From positions 1 through 12,729 of the forward strand of contig DSDE01000263.1 in the NCBI GenBank assembly GCA_011049095.1: 12,729 nucleotides of DNA. Reading direction: 5' to 3'. Origin of the DNA: Fidelibacterota bacterium (lineage in GTDB: Bacteria; Fidelibacterota; Fidelibacteria; Fidelibacterales; DSDE01). Positions 1 through 8,001 of this stretch are shown here, piece after piece. Position 1 is the stretch's first letter, and the number at the start of each line of letters is the position of its first letter. The translations under genes were made by a program, and so were the position numbers. The notes beneath the pieces are model-generated. The model was not told the DNA's origin. It made no database searches and was given only the letters and a program-made list of their open reading frames with translations.

Positions 1-125
1 ATTTTGACCTGCCCTATATCCGAAACAAAACATTCAGCGCCCATTTTATTCAGAAGAAAAGCTGCCGCCTGACCGCTGCGAGCCGCACCTAATATTGTAA
101 CCTTCTTATTTTTTACATAAATCAA
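1..125 (-). CDS. murD: MurD, UDP-N-acetylmuramoyl-L-alanine--D-glutamate ligase (N-terminal 41 codons, cut by window edge)
   Basis: MurD is the cytoplasmic ligase that adds D-glutamate to UDP-MurNAc-L-Ala. Only the first 41 codons are present. They show the N-terminal Rossmann-like UDP-binding domain: a beta strand (KKVTIL), the glycine-rich turn GAARSG at residues 13-18, a helix, and a second strand ending in VSD at residues 34-36. This is the usual MurD opening. The reading frame is closed by a TAG directly before a TTG at 123-125, and no ATG or GTG lies between, so TTG is the likely start. A Shine-Dalgarno match, GGTGAT, overlaps the mraY stop codon just upstream. The gene follows mraY by 4 nt, in the standard dcw order. 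The family call rests on this short N-terminus plus its position after mraY. Confidence 0.88.
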   Translation of the reverse strand, partial: MIYVKNKKVTILGAARSGQAAAFLLNKMGAECFVSDIGQVK

Positions 126-135
126 CTAATCACCG
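126..135 (-). promoter_or_regulatory. Ribosome binding site of murD overlapping the mraY stop codon
   Basis: On the minus strand the end of mraY reads CGGTGATTAG and is followed directly by TTG. GGTGAT (129-134) is complementary to the conserved 3' end of 16S rRNA (GAUCACC). It contains the mraY stop TGA (130-132) and sits 3 nt before the TTG, equivalent to a normal spacing when measured from the canonical GGAGG register. This decides the TTG start of murD and suggests coupling to mraY termination. Confidence 0.55.
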
Positions 136-1233
136 AATCTTAAAAGTTGCCAAAGCCATAAGAGCAAAGAGAATCCCCAATATCCAGAAACGCACTACGA
201 CCTTTGATTCTTCCCACCCTTTCAGCTCAAAATGGTGGTGAATGGGCGCCATTTTAAATATTCTACGCCCTGCCCCTAATCTTCTTTTTGTGAATTTAAA
301 CCAAGAAATCTGAAGCATCACACTGATGGTTTCCATTACAAATACACCACCGATGATGAAAAGCAACAATTCCTGCTTCAATAAAACAGCTGATGTTCCG
401 ATAGCAGCGCCGTAAGCCAGACTGCCCACATCTCCCATAAATACTTCAGCGGGTTTTGCATTATACCATAAAAAGCCCAGCAAGCCGCCAAACATCGCCG
501 CTAAAAAGATAGTCAACTCGCCTGCGCCGGGAATATATGGAATATTCAGATAAGCGCTGAAATCAATACGGCCAGAAATATAAGCAATAGCAGCCAGCGC
601 TAAAGCTACAATCGACATCAGCCCCGTAGCCAACCCATCCAGACCATCAGTAAGGTTTACCGCATTGGATGTGCCATTGATAACCAGCATTGCAAAGAGT
701 ATATAAAAAATGCCAAGATTGATGGAAAAGCCTTTAAAAAAGGGAACAATCGTAGCGCCAGAAAGCTCGGCATTAATCGGATAGAAATAGATAAGGCTGC
801 CGATCACTATGCCAAGGGACGACTGAGCTAATAACTTAACTCGTGGGGAAATGCCATTCTTATCCCGCCTTTTAATCTTATGATAATCGTCCCAAAAGCC
901 AATCAAACCCATCCAAATGGTAGCTAATAAAACCATATGAACCAGGCGGTTACTCAGATCAGCCCAAAGAAAGGTGGGAATCAAAACACAAAGGTGAATA
1001 AGCAAACCCCCCATCGTTGGCGTGCCAGCCTTTTTTAAATGGCTAGCCGGGCCATCGCTGCGAATCACTTCAGAAAAACTGAGACGCTGCAAGAAAGCGA
1101 TGATGGGTTTCCCAAAAATAAAAGCTATCAAAATGGCTGTTATAGCAGCGCTGCTTGCTCTAAATGAAATGTAGCCCAACATATTCAAAGGCGTAAAATA
1201 TGCCTTAAGCGGAAATAACAAATAATAAATCAA
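130..1233 (-). CDS. mraY: MraY, phospho-N-acetylmuramoyl-pentapeptide transferase
   Basis: MraY is the integral membrane enzyme that transfers phospho-MurNAc-pentapeptide from UDP to undecaprenyl phosphate, giving lipid I. The protein is 367 residues, the normal family length, with about ten hydrophobic segments. Family motifs are all present: RSDGPASH around 58-65, GTPTMGG at 70-76, the catalytic aspartate pair D115-D116 in GFWDDYHK, NLTDGLDG at 193-200, FMGDVGS with D268, and the cytoplasmic histidine triplet APIHHHFE at 329-336. The start is a TTG at 1231-1233. It overlaps the murF stop (TTGA) and is preceded by a GGGGGG purine run about 7 nt upstream. The next ATG, codon 18, would cut off the usual N-terminal segment before the FRA motif. 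murF lies upstream and murD downstream, matching their consecutive roles. Confidence 0.97.
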   Translation of the reverse strand: MIYYLLFPLKAYFTPLNMLGYISFRASSAAITAILIAFIFGKPIIAFLQRLSFSEVIRSDGPASHLKKAGTPTMGGLLIHLCVLIPTFLWADLSNRLVHMVLLATIWMGLIGFWDDYHKIKRRDKNGISPRVKLLAQSSLGIVIGSLIYFYPINAELSGATIVPFFKGFSINLGIFYILFAMLVINGTSNAVNLTDGLDGLATGLMSIVALALAAIAYISGRIDFSAYLNIPYIPGAGELTIFLAAMFGGLLGFLWYNAKPAEVFMGDVGSLAYGAAIGTSAVLLKQELLLFIIGGVFVMETISVMLQISWFKFTKRRLGAGRRIFKMAPIHHHFELKGWEESKVVVRFWILGILFALMALATFKIR

Positions 1234-2582
1234 TGTTTTCCCCCCAAAGCATAAATAATAGACTCCATAGCCATTCCTCTGCTCCCCTTTATCAGTAAAA
1301 TGTCGTTTTCTGCAGTAATTGATTTTAGCGTCGAAACCAATAGATCTTTAGAAACGAAATGAATCGCGTTTACCATTCCCATTTTTCTGGCTTGCTTCAC
1401 AGCCTCTTCCATACGCTCTCCAAAAGCAAATAAGTAGTCAAATCCCAGCTCGACAGCCAAGCGACCAACAGTTTTATGGGCGTCAGATTCCAAGGAGCCC
1501 AATTCCAGCATATCACCTAATATCAAATATTTTTTGCCGGAACAAGCCATCTTGGCAAGTGTGTGAATGGCAGCTGCCATGCTTTGAGGATTGGCATTGT
1601 AACTGTCATTCATAAGGGTTATTCCATTAATTCGCTGCAGGAGACCCCGGCTGGCATCTGGCAGAAAACTTTCCAGTCCATGGATAATACTTGATTTACT
1701 GCAGCCACATTTCATAGCTACAGCAATGGCTGCCGCTGCATTTATCGCCGTATGAGGTCCAGGAGTCTGAAGGGTGATACCCACACCAGCCCATTCTATT
1801 TTTGGCCTGGCCATCTCATCATATCCAATAATTCTGACGGAAAACTCAGCCTCAGTGTCTAATCCATATCTGATTACTTCTCTGCTTTTTACCGGATAGG
1901 CTGATATACGATCATCATTGACATTTAGAAAAAGCGTTCCATCCTGTGGCACAGCATCCAGCAGCTCATATTTCGCCTTTTGGACCCCCTCAATGGAAGC
2001 AAATCCTTCAATATGTGCAGGGGCAATTGTCGTAATCAGGCCCATATCCGGCGCTTTCAAATCGCAGAGAGCTTTAATTTCTCCCACATGGTTTGCTCCC
2101 AGCTCCATCACAGCAAATTGATGATGACGACGCCATTCCAAAAGAGACAGGGGAAAACCGATATGATTGTTAAAATTCTTAATTGACTGTACAACAGAAA
2201 ACTCCTGTTGAAGGATATGGGCAATCAGTTGACGTGTACTGGTTTTTCCTGAGCTGCCGGTAATTCCTATCATTTTCAGGTCAAAATTAGCAGCATAACT
2301 GGCAGCGATGTGCTGGAGAAGTTTCAGGGGGTTCGGGCAGACAATAGATTTTTCAATTGGCAGCTTTGGCAATTGAGAAACACGGTTTTCAGCTATAATA
2401 ACGGCTGCAGCTCCCTTATCCAGTGCTTTTTTCGCGTAAAAATGCCCATCCTGGTTTTCTCCCTGAAGGGCGCAAAAAATATCTCCTTCCAATATTTCAC
2501 GGCTATCGATCACAAGCCGTGTCAACTCAAGCTCGCTCGGGGCTGATACACCGCTTCCTTTTAATAAATCATTCAGTTTCAT
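1230..2582 (-). CDS. murF: MurF, UDP-N-acetylmuramoyl-tripeptide--D-alanyl-D-alanine ligase
   Basis: MurF is the cytoplasmic ATP-dependent ligase that adds the D-Ala-D-Ala dipeptide to UDP-MurNAc-tripeptide, completing the pentapeptide used by MraY. From the start chosen here it is 450 residues, typical for the family. The three Mur ligase domains are visible: an N-terminal UDP-substrate domain (DSRE near 26-29), the central ATPase domain with P-loop GITGSSGKTST at 106-116 and the NFNNHIGFP segment near 136-144, and a C-terminal domain after the MurF hallmark NDSYNANP near 315-322 and GDMLELG near 336-342. The frame is open to an ATG at 2607-2609 (459 residues). The ATG at 2580-2582 gives the family-like opening MKLNDLL and is preferred; it overlaps the murE end by 14 nt. 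The stop codon overlaps the mraY TTG. Confidence 0.96.
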   Translation of the reverse strand: MKLNDLLKGSGVSAPSELELTRLVIDSREILEGDIFCALQGENQDGHFYAKKALDKGAAAVIIAENRVSQLPKLPIEKSIVCPNPLKLLQHIAASYAANFDLKMIGITGSSGKTSTRQLIAHILQQEFSVVQSIKNFNNHIGFPLSLLEWRRHHQFAVMELGANHVGEIKALCDLKAPDMGLITTIAPAHIEGFASIEGVQKAKYELLDAVPQDGTLFLNVNDDRISAYPVKSREVIRYGLDTEAEFSVRIIGYDEMARPKIEWAGVGITLQTPGPHTAINAAAAIAVAMKCGCSKSSIIHGLESFLPDASRGLLQRINGITLMNDSYNANPQSMAAAIHTLAKMACSGKKYLILGDMLELGSLESDAHKTVGRLAVELGFDYLFAFGERMEEAVKQARKMGMVNAIHFVSKDLLVSTLKSITAENDILLIKGSRGMAMESIIYALGGKH

Positions 2583-4026
2583 TGGCACATTTCCAGTCCA
2601 AAACCACATCCTGATCTCGATACCGATGTTTCACATTCATTATTTCCTGATATTCCTCAGCGCCTTTTCCCAAAATTGCAATTATATCGCCTGGCTGGCT
2701 GCGGTCCAGGGCAAAATTGATAGCTTCCCGGCGGTCAGCTATAAGCCGAACTTCTCCTGTATAAGTATTTAGACCATATTTTAGCTCTTTGAGAATTTTT
2801 TCAGGGGCTTCTGATCGGGGATTATCATTTGTCAGGATAAGCACATCACTCCAACGTCCGGCATTATGAGACATAGCAGGCCGTTTAGAATTATCCCTGT
2901 CACCACCGGCGCCCATCACAGTAATAAGCTTAGCATTTTTAATCAATTTTCGTAATGTCTTGCATACCTGCTCAATGGCATCGGGGCTATGGGCAAAATC
3001 AATAACCGCCGTTCCTTTTTTCGTGGAAATGATTTCCATCCTACCAGGAATACTGTCAAAATCCTGAGCACCAAGATAATCTGGAACTGGCAGCCCAGCA
3101 CGATGATAAAGAGCCACCGCCATCAGCAGATTAGAAGCATTATAATCGCCAATAATAGGAAGCTCAACTCTAAGCTCACCAGACGGTGTCTTCAAGCTGG
3201 CATTTATTCCCCTGTCCAGAAGCTCCAATTTTTTAAAATAAAAGTCGCCAAGATTCATTTTTATTGAGATAGCGTCAATAGGAGGCTTAATCTCTTTGAG
3301 CAAACGATTTCCATAATCGTCGTCAGTATTGATGACAGCTGACGCACCCTTTTCCCTCATATCAATCAACCCTTTTTTAGCCTGATAATAGGCTTCCATA
3401 GTTTCATGATAATCCAGATGATCCTGAGTCAGATTTGTAAAACCCGTTACATCAAAGCTTAAATAATCGAGCCTTCCTTGCTCAAAGGCAATGCTGCTTC
3501 CCTCTATAATCAGGGCATTTAACCCTGACTTATCCAGCAGGTGAATAGACCGATGGAGGTCAGCGCTTTCTGGAGTCGTTAATGGACTGGAAGGGATTTT
3601 AATAGGGCTCTGTATTCCCAGAGTTCCAATTGAAGCTGTTTTAATACCAGCAGCTTTTCCCAATGCTCTAAAGAGATAAGTCGTCGTTGTTTTGCCATTT
3701 GTGCCAGTTACACAAATAAGCCGCAATTTCCGCTTTTCCGTGTTATAAAGCCGTGAAGCAATAAGCGACATCTCTCTTCTTGAATCAGCAACCTTAATTT
3801 GGGGAAAATCAACTGGCAGCCATCTTTCACATAAAATGGCAGCGGCTCCATTACGAATAGCTTCCTGGACATAGTGGTGGCCATCACTTTTTTGTCCTTT
3901 CCAGGCTACAAAAAAGTCGCCTGGCTGCACTTTTCGGCTGTCATAAGCAAGTCCCTTTACTTCAAGGTTGGGAATATGCCATTTAGTCTTGGCTTTTATT
4001 CCATCAATCAGTTGCGATATCATCAT
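2569..4026 (-). CDS. murE: MurE, UDP-N-acetylmuramoyl-L-alanyl-D-glutamate--2,6-diaminopimelate ligase
   Basis: MurE adds the third, cross-linking amino acid to UDP-MurNAc-L-Ala-D-Glu in the cytoplasm. The protein is 485 residues with the usual three domains: substrate domain (YDSRKVQPGD near 28-37), ATPase domain with P-loop TGTNGKTTTT at 107-116, and a C-terminal domain. K217 in YYQAK matches the carbamylated lysine of the family. DNPR at 401-404 is the meso-diaminopimelate recognition motif (lysine-adding enzymes differ here), so I infer DAP-type peptidoglycan. Two family motifs deviate. The common EVSSHAL is EGSSIAF at 175-181, and the common GKGHE is GKGAE at 453-457, keeping the ligand glycine and glutamate. 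The ATG at 4024-4026 overlaps the ftsI stop as ATGA; a second ATG follows immediately. The murF start lies inside its last codons. Confidence 0.96.
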   Translation of the reverse strand: MMISQLIDGIKAKTKWHIPNLEVKGLAYDSRKVQPGDFFVAWKGQKSDGHHYVQEAIRNGAAAILCERWLPVDFPQIKVADSRREMSLIASRLYNTEKRKLRLICVTGTNGKTTTTYLFRALGKAAGIKTASIGTLGIQSPIKIPSSPLTTPESADLHRSIHLLDKSGLNALIIEGSSIAFEQGRLDYLSFDVTGFTNLTQDHLDYHETMEAYYQAKKGLIDMREKGASAVINTDDDYGNRLLKEIKPPIDAISIKMNLGDFYFKKLELLDRGINASLKTPSGELRVELPIIGDYNASNLLMAVALYHRAGLPVPDYLGAQDFDSIPGRMEIISTKKGTAVIDFAHSPDAIEQVCKTLRKLIKNAKLITVMGAGGDRDNSKRPAMSHNAGRWSDVLILTNDNPRSEAPEKILKELKYGLNTYTGEVRLIADRREAINFALDRSQPGDIIAILGKGAEEYQEIMNVKHRYRDQDVVLDWKCANETE

Positions 4027-6116
4027 TCAGCATCGTCTCCGATGAGTGTCACCATCTGCTCACAATCAAGCACTGTTTTCGGAACCGGTTTTTGACTTAA
4101 AATTCGTTTTCCCCCTCCTTGCACCGTATAGCGCAGGCCTAATTCACGAAGAAGATATTGCCCGTATTTCATAGAATAGCCGCTAAGGTCCGGCATCACT
4201 ACCGTACCGCTGACAGCCAAAATTGACGGGGTATTCTTCTCAGCCCTTTGTTTATCTTCCTTATTTAGTTTATTCTTTTTCTCGAAGGGGGCTTGATCAC
4301 TTTTACGAGTGATGTTTAATGATGAGCTGGCCAGAGCAATCTCCTGGTCTTCTGGGGAACTATTTTCCAATTCTGCTTCATTAATCCAGGCAAAAAGATG
4401 GTTAAATTTTGTGGAATTAATGATGCTTACAAACACATTTTTTACTGCCGGAGCAGCAGCATAGCTTCCATAGTGTTTTCCATATTCTGGCGTATCAATG
4501 GTAATGGCGCAGACCAAAACCGGTTTATTCGCTGGAAAAAATCCCACGAATGAGGCCATATACTCTCTTTGAGAATATCGGCCGTCGATCACCTTTTGTG
4601 CTGTACCCGTTTTACCAGCAACGCGAATTTTGTCGATGTAGGCATTTTTTCCGGTGCCCTCACTAACTGTCTTTTCCAACATATTTCGCAATATTTCTGC
4701 CGTTTCTGCAGAAATCACCCGACGAATAAATGTCGGTTCATTGGTCATACTGATGGCACCATCCGGCCTAACGACAGACTTCAGTATGTATGGTTTTAGT
4801 AATACGCCGCCATTGGCGATGGCTGAATAGGCTGCGGCAATCTGCAGTAAACTCACTGTCACATTATGCCCCATTGCAATCTGTGTATTAGACAAGGGTT
4901 CCCATTTCTCAATTGGTGTGAGCTGACCTGGCGTTTCTCCAATGAGATTGCTTCCAGTGACACTTCCAAAGCCAAAGCGTTGTGAAAACGCGAAATGAAG
5001 CTCCTTTCCAATATTTTGCGCTATTTTGGCCACACCAATATTACTCGACTCTGAGAGCACCTCCTCAACAGCCAGCCATTCATGCTTATGAGTGTCGTTG
5101 AGTATTCTATTATAAATTTTCCATTTCCCGTTTTCGCAATTAATTTTGCTCTGGGGACTTAAAACTTTCTCTTCAAGGGCTGCTGCGATAGGCACGACTT
5201 TATAGATAGAACCTGGCTCATACTGATCGGTGACACACCGGTTACGCCTTATTTCATCAGGCGCACTGCTGTAGAGGTTTGGATTGAAATTAGGAAAATT
5301 TGCCATTGCCAGGATTTCACCGGTGTTGGGATTCATTAAAACCCCCATTCCAGCTTTAGCGCCAGCTCTTGCAACTGCCCGCTGCACTTCTTCTTCCAAA
5401 ATGATTTGATAATTTTTCTCAATCGTCAGGACAAGATCACTGCCATCCATTTTTTGCTTAAACTGATTGGGTGAACGAGACAACAATCTGCCTTTTTCAT
5501 CTTTTTTCACCATCTGATAGCCATCCTGACCTTTCAGGAGACTGTTAAACTGCAGCTCTAAACCCGCGAGTCCCTCCCGCTGCTTATTGCTGAAACCCAG
5601 TACATGACCTGCAGCACTTTCAAGAGGATATAAACGGGCAGTCAGCTCATCAAATCGCAAACCTCTGAAGTAGCTTCGGTATTCTGGGTTTGTGGCCAAA
5701 TTTTTAAGATTTTGTACTTTTTGATAGCTAACATCTCTTTCCAGGTAGGTGAAAGAGTTGGCAAGACCTACTTTTTTAATATATGTTTCAGGGTTACGGT
5801 CAAGCTGTTTTCCCAGTAACTGAAAAGTCGCATTGGGGTATGGAATATCAATTATTCTGCCGCCAATATCGTAGGTGATAAGATTTGTAGCCAGAATGTG
5901 TCCGGTACGGTCAAGAATTCGACCGCGCTGAGCCGGCAAAATCTCTTTCTCAATGGCCTGGGATTCGGCAAGATGCCGCATTTTTTTCACATCTGCTATC
6001 TGTAATTGGTAGAGCCGGAATACCAGAAGGCTCACGGTTGCTGATACAATGACGATCACCCAGTTAAGACGCTTGCGTTGGATATTTTTTAAAGCCGATG
6101 ATTCCCGTCTTCTCAT
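4023..6116 (-). CDS. ftsI: Division-specific class B penicillin-binding protein with C-terminal PASTA domain (FtsI/PBP3-like)
   Basis: This is the septal peptidoglycan transpeptidase, anchored in the inner membrane with its bulk in the periplasm. Seen in its 697 residues: a short basic cytosolic end, one membrane segment at about 17-37, a PBP dimerisation/pedestal domain starting with RGRILDRTG (64-72), and the transpeptidase domain with all three active-site motifs: SIYK (303-306, nucleophile S303), SSN (357-359) and KTG (502-504). A charged, low-complexity linker of about 60 residues (575-635) leads to one PASTA domain beginning VVMPDLSG (639-646). PASTA tails are known in PBP2x/SpoVD and in many non-proteobacterial FtsI proteins. 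The ATG at 6114-6116 has a strong AAGGAG 8 nt upstream. The gene abuts a small ORF (TAATG) and overlaps murE (ATGA). Its position between ftsL and murE supports FtsI over SpoVD or an elongation PBP. Confidence 0.95.
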   Translation of the reverse strand: MRRRESSALKNIQRKRLNWVIVIVSATVSLLVFRLYQLQIADVKKMRHLAESQAIEKEILPAQRGRILDRTGHILATNLITYDIGGRIIDIPYPNATFQLLGKQLDRNPETYIKKVGLANSFTYLERDVSYQKVQNLKNLATNPEYRSYFRGLRFDELTARLYPLESAAGHVLGFSNKQREGLAGLELQFNSLLKGQDGYQMVKKDEKGRLLSRSPNQFKQKMDGSDLVLTIEKNYQIILEEEVQRAVARAGAKAGMGVLMNPNTGEILAMANFPNFNPNLYSSAPDEIRRNRCVTDQYEPGSIYKVVPIAAALEEKVLSPQSKINCENGKWKIYNRILNDTHKHEWLAVEEVLSESSNIGVAKIAQNIGKELHFAFSQRFGFGSVTGSNLIGETPGQLTPIEKWEPLSNTQIAMGHNVTVSLLQIAAAYSAIANGGVLLKPYILKSVVRPDGAISMTNEPTFIRRVISAETAEILRNMLEKTVSEGTGKNAYIDKIRVAGKTGTAQKVIDGRYSQREYMASFVGFFPANKPVLVCAITIDTPEYGKHYGSYAAAPAVKNVFVSIINSTKFNHLFAWINEAELENSSPEDQEIALASSSLNITRKSDQAPFEKKNKLNKEDKQRAEKNTPSILAVSGTVVMPDLSGYSMKYGQYLLRELGLRYTVQGGGKRILSQKPVPKTVLDCEQMVTLIGDDAE

Positions 6117-6253
6117 TATACTTGCTCCTTAAAAAATATTGAGAAAACTGACCCTATTTTTAGATACTGAGTGTTTGTAATATCAGGATAATTTGCTGAA
6201 AAAATCATAGTAATCGATTCTTTACTGATCATTTGGAAGTCTTTATCATTCAT
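6116..6253 (-). CDS. Small ORF of 45 codons between ftsL and ftsI, function unknown
   Basis: I do not recognise this 45-residue product. It begins MNDKDF and ends FKEQV, has a polar charged first third, a central NYPDIT, and a hydrophobic stretch (IGSVFSIFF, residues 33-41) near the end that is too short to be a clear membrane span. What supports translation is the layout. The ATG at 6251-6253 overlaps the ftsL stop codon as ATGA. An 8-base Shine-Dalgarno match (GAGGTGAT, 6263-6270) lies 9 nt upstream, inside ftsL. The TAA stop shares its last base with the ftsI ATG (TAATG). The ORF therefore fills the 133-nt gap exactly. Its last codons (AAG GAG) also form the ftsI ribosome binding site. It could encode a small divisome protein, act only as a coupling cistron, or be an open frame by chance. 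Confidence 0.55.
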   Translation of the reverse strand: MNDKDFQMISKESITMIFSANYPDITNTQYLKIGSVFSIFFKEQV

Positions 6254-6603
6254 TGAACTCTAATCACCTCGGTATTTGGAGCTTTCACCACCATATTAAA
6301 CCGCTCTGTGGCAATGCGCCGAATGCGATCAGGCCGGCTAAGAACTGCAATTTCTATCTCAAGTTCAGCGATATTTTGCTGGCTGCGAACCAGGTCTTGT
6401 TCCAGTCTTTTTTTCACATTATATGCATATTCAATTTCATTGTGCATCATTATAGTAGTAATTGCCGTGGTGGTTATAATAGCCAGGGTGATTAATACGA
6501 CAAAGTATCCATTTGAAAATATTGAAATAAAAGAGATGGGCATAAGCTTTTTATTTTGGGTGCTTTTTTTGACTGGTGTTTTTTGTTTTTTCTTTTTATT
6601 CAT
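6250..6603 (-). CDS. ftsL: FtsL-like bitopic cell division protein
   Basis: FtsL is a small inner-membrane divisome protein that works with FtsB and FtsQ to recruit and activate the FtsW-FtsI synthase. The 117-residue product has a very basic cytosolic N-terminus (lysine-rich over residues 3-19), one membrane segment at about 32-52 (YFVVLITLAIITTTAITTI), and a periplasmic coiled-coil stretch (about 55-90, rich in Glu, Gln, Arg and Leu). It ends with a SRPDRIRRIATERFNM-type segment that resembles the conserved end of FtsL/DivIC proteins. FtsL sequences diverge strongly, so the call rests on topology, that C-terminal segment, and position between rsmH and ftsI. The ATG at 6601-6603 overlaps the rsmH stop (ATGA) and has only a weak purine run upstream, suggesting coupling to rsmH translation. 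Confidence 0.85.
   Translation of the reverse strand: MNKKKKQKTPVKKSTQNKKLMPISFISIFSNGYFVVLITLAIITTTAITTIMMHNEIEYAYNVKKRLEQDLVRSQQNIAELEIEIAVLSRPDRIRRIATERFNMVVKAPNTEVIRVQ
6263..6270 (-). promoter_or_regulatory. Extended Shine-Dalgarno sequence inside the ftsL 3' end
   Basis: GAGGTGAT on the minus strand matches 8 consecutive bases of the anti-Shine-Dalgarno region of 16S rRNA. It lies within the ftsL codons for Glu-Val-Ile, 9 nt before the ATG at 6251-6253. No other plausible start lies at a suitable distance, so it points to translation of the 45-codon ORF. Confidence 0.5.
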
Positions 6604-7574
6604 CGCTTTTCAATAGCTCTCAGTTTTGCGCTTCGGCTTCGGCTATTATGATTTTGTTCATCTGCTGACGCTCGAGCCGGCTTCTTTTGAATCCATTTAG
6701 CCTGAGCTTCATTTTGACAGGTACATATTGGAGACTCTGGCGGACAGATGCATCCACGGCAAGCGTCTGTAAAAAATTGTTTTACAATGCGGTCTTCCAG
6801 GCTGTGATAACTAATAACGACAATTCTGCCACCTGGTTTGCATAGTTCCAGCGCTTGCTCCAGTGCCATCTTCAAAACATTCAGTTCATCATTTACTTTA
6901 ATTCGCAGTGCCTGAAAAATCCGGCTTAACATTTTATGGTAATGCTTTGGTGGAGAATATGGACGGAGAATTTCAGCCAGTTCCCGGCTTTTTTCCAGCG
7001 GCTTCTCACGGCGATGCTTAATGATAGCTCTCGCTATCGCTTTACTGTTATGCTCTTCTCCATATTGAAAAAAAAGCTCTTTCAGCTCATCCTCATCGAA
7101 CCGAGCGATTATTTCAGCAGCCGTAAGACTTAGACGCGGGTCCATACGCATATCAAGGGGGGAATCATTCATATAGCTAAAGCCTCGGTCTGCCTCATCA
7201 AGCATAGGTGATGAGACGCCTAAATCAAAAAGAATTCCATCTATGCTAAAAAGGTCAAGACGGGCTAACTCCAGCTTCAGTCTGGAAAAATTGGCATTCA
7301 CAAAATGAATATTTGGATAATCAGCTAATCTTTGACGACTGGCAGCGATTGCCCAGGGGTCCGCGTCAAAGGCAATCAGTCTGCCATCAGACCTTAATCT
7401 CTTAAGAATCAGCTCACTGTGACCGCCATAACCCAAAGTAGCATCAATAAAACACGCACCACACTCAGGTTTCAGCACATTAATAGATTCATGCAGCAAA
7501 ACCGGCGCATGGGGGCGGGAAAAAGTTTCCACTGTATTAGAAGAGTAGCTCATTGCCCAATTCATTATAATCAT
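6600..7574 (-). CDS. rsmH: RsmH (MraW), 16S rRNA (cytosine(1402)-N(4))-methyltransferase
   Basis: RsmH is a cytoplasmic SAM-dependent methyltransferase that modifies C1402 in the decoding centre of 16S rRNA. In the longest frame (324 residues) the motifs are the HAPVLLHES opening at 22-30, the SAM-binding DATLGYGGH at 44-52, FDAD at 69-72, DLGVSSPMLD at 117-126, DMRMD at 141-145, and SYHSLEDR at 255-262. A cysteine cluster (CRGCICPPESPICTC, 272-286) near the C-terminus also occurs in many family members. The start is uncertain. ATG codons lie at 7572-7574, 7563-7565 and 7551-7553, all inside the end of mraZ and none with a strong ribosome binding site. The third gives an N-terminus closest to typical RsmH proteins. 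The stop overlaps the ftsL start as ATGA. Confidence 0.96.
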   Translation of the reverse strand: MIIMNWAMSYSSNTVETFSRPHAPVLLHESINVLKPECGACFIDATLGYGGHSELILKRLRSDGRLIAFDADPWAIAASRQRLADYPNIHFVNANFSRLKLELARLDLFSIDGILFDLGVSSPMLDEADRGFSYMNDSPLDMRMDPRLSLTAAEIIARFDEDELKELFFQYGEEHNSKAIARAIIKHRREKPLEKSRELAEILRPYSPPKHYHKMLSRIFQALRIKVNDELNVLKMALEQALELCKPGGRIVVISYHSLEDRIVKQFFTDACRGCICPPESPICTCQNEAQAKWIQKKPARASADEQNHNSRSRSAKLRAIEKR

Positions 7575-7995
7575 CTTCTGTCATTTTCATCTCCTGATCA
7601 ATCCTTTCCAGCGTGAGTGGATCCCAAATCAAAATTTTATCCACATTTCCGATAATGAGAATCTCACTCTGGATATTGGCAATTCTCATAAGCTCCGGAG
7701 GCAAAGTTATCCTGCCCTGCCCATCATAAGTACAGTCAACCGCATACCGGGTCCAATTTCGAAAAAAAGCACGCTGATTGCTTTTTAGCTGGTTAATTTT
7801 TTTCCCTAATTCTTCGGTGCGGCGGTCATAATCACTTTTCGCATAGATAACAAGGCACGGATCAACGATATGCCAACCTAGAACCAGTGATTCCTCACCT
7901 GCCTCTTTGAGAATTTTTCTGAATCGAGCCGGAATTGTCAGTCGTTTCTTTTCATCCAGACGATAAGGATAGGTTCCCTTGAAGTCTGTTAACAC
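7537..7995 (-). CDS. mraZ: MraZ, transcriptional regulator of the dcw cluster
   Basis: MraZ is a ring-forming AbrB-fold DNA-binding protein that represses its own operon in the species studied. From the GTG at 7993-7995 it is 152 residues, the same as E. coli MraZ. It contains both family half-repeats: YRLDEKKRLTIPARFR near the N-terminus and TYDGQGRITLPPEL in the second half. The frame is open to an earlier GTG at 8044-8046 (169 residues). I prefer 7995 because it gives the family N-terminus (xLTDFKGTYPYRLD) and has AGAGGA 6 nt upstream. The longer start would also lie at or before the predicted transcription start and would place the operator-like repeats inside the coding region. The 3' end overlaps rsmH by 17 nt or more, depending on the rsmH start. 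Confidence 0.95.
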   Translation of the reverse strand: MLTDFKGTYPYRLDEKKRLTIPARFRKILKEAGEESLVLGWHIVDPCLVIYAKSDYDRRTEELGKKINQLKSNQRAFFRNWTRYAVDCTYDGQGRITLPPELMRIANIQSEILIIGNVDKILIWDPLTLERIDQEMKMTEDDYNELGNELLF

Positions 7996-8001
7996 CGCTT
8001 G

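Noticed and set aside
1918..4095. Several plus-strand open frames of 60-90 codons opposite murF and murE
   Set aside because: They lie antisense to genes with complete conserved motifs and have no independent start signals or recognisable products.
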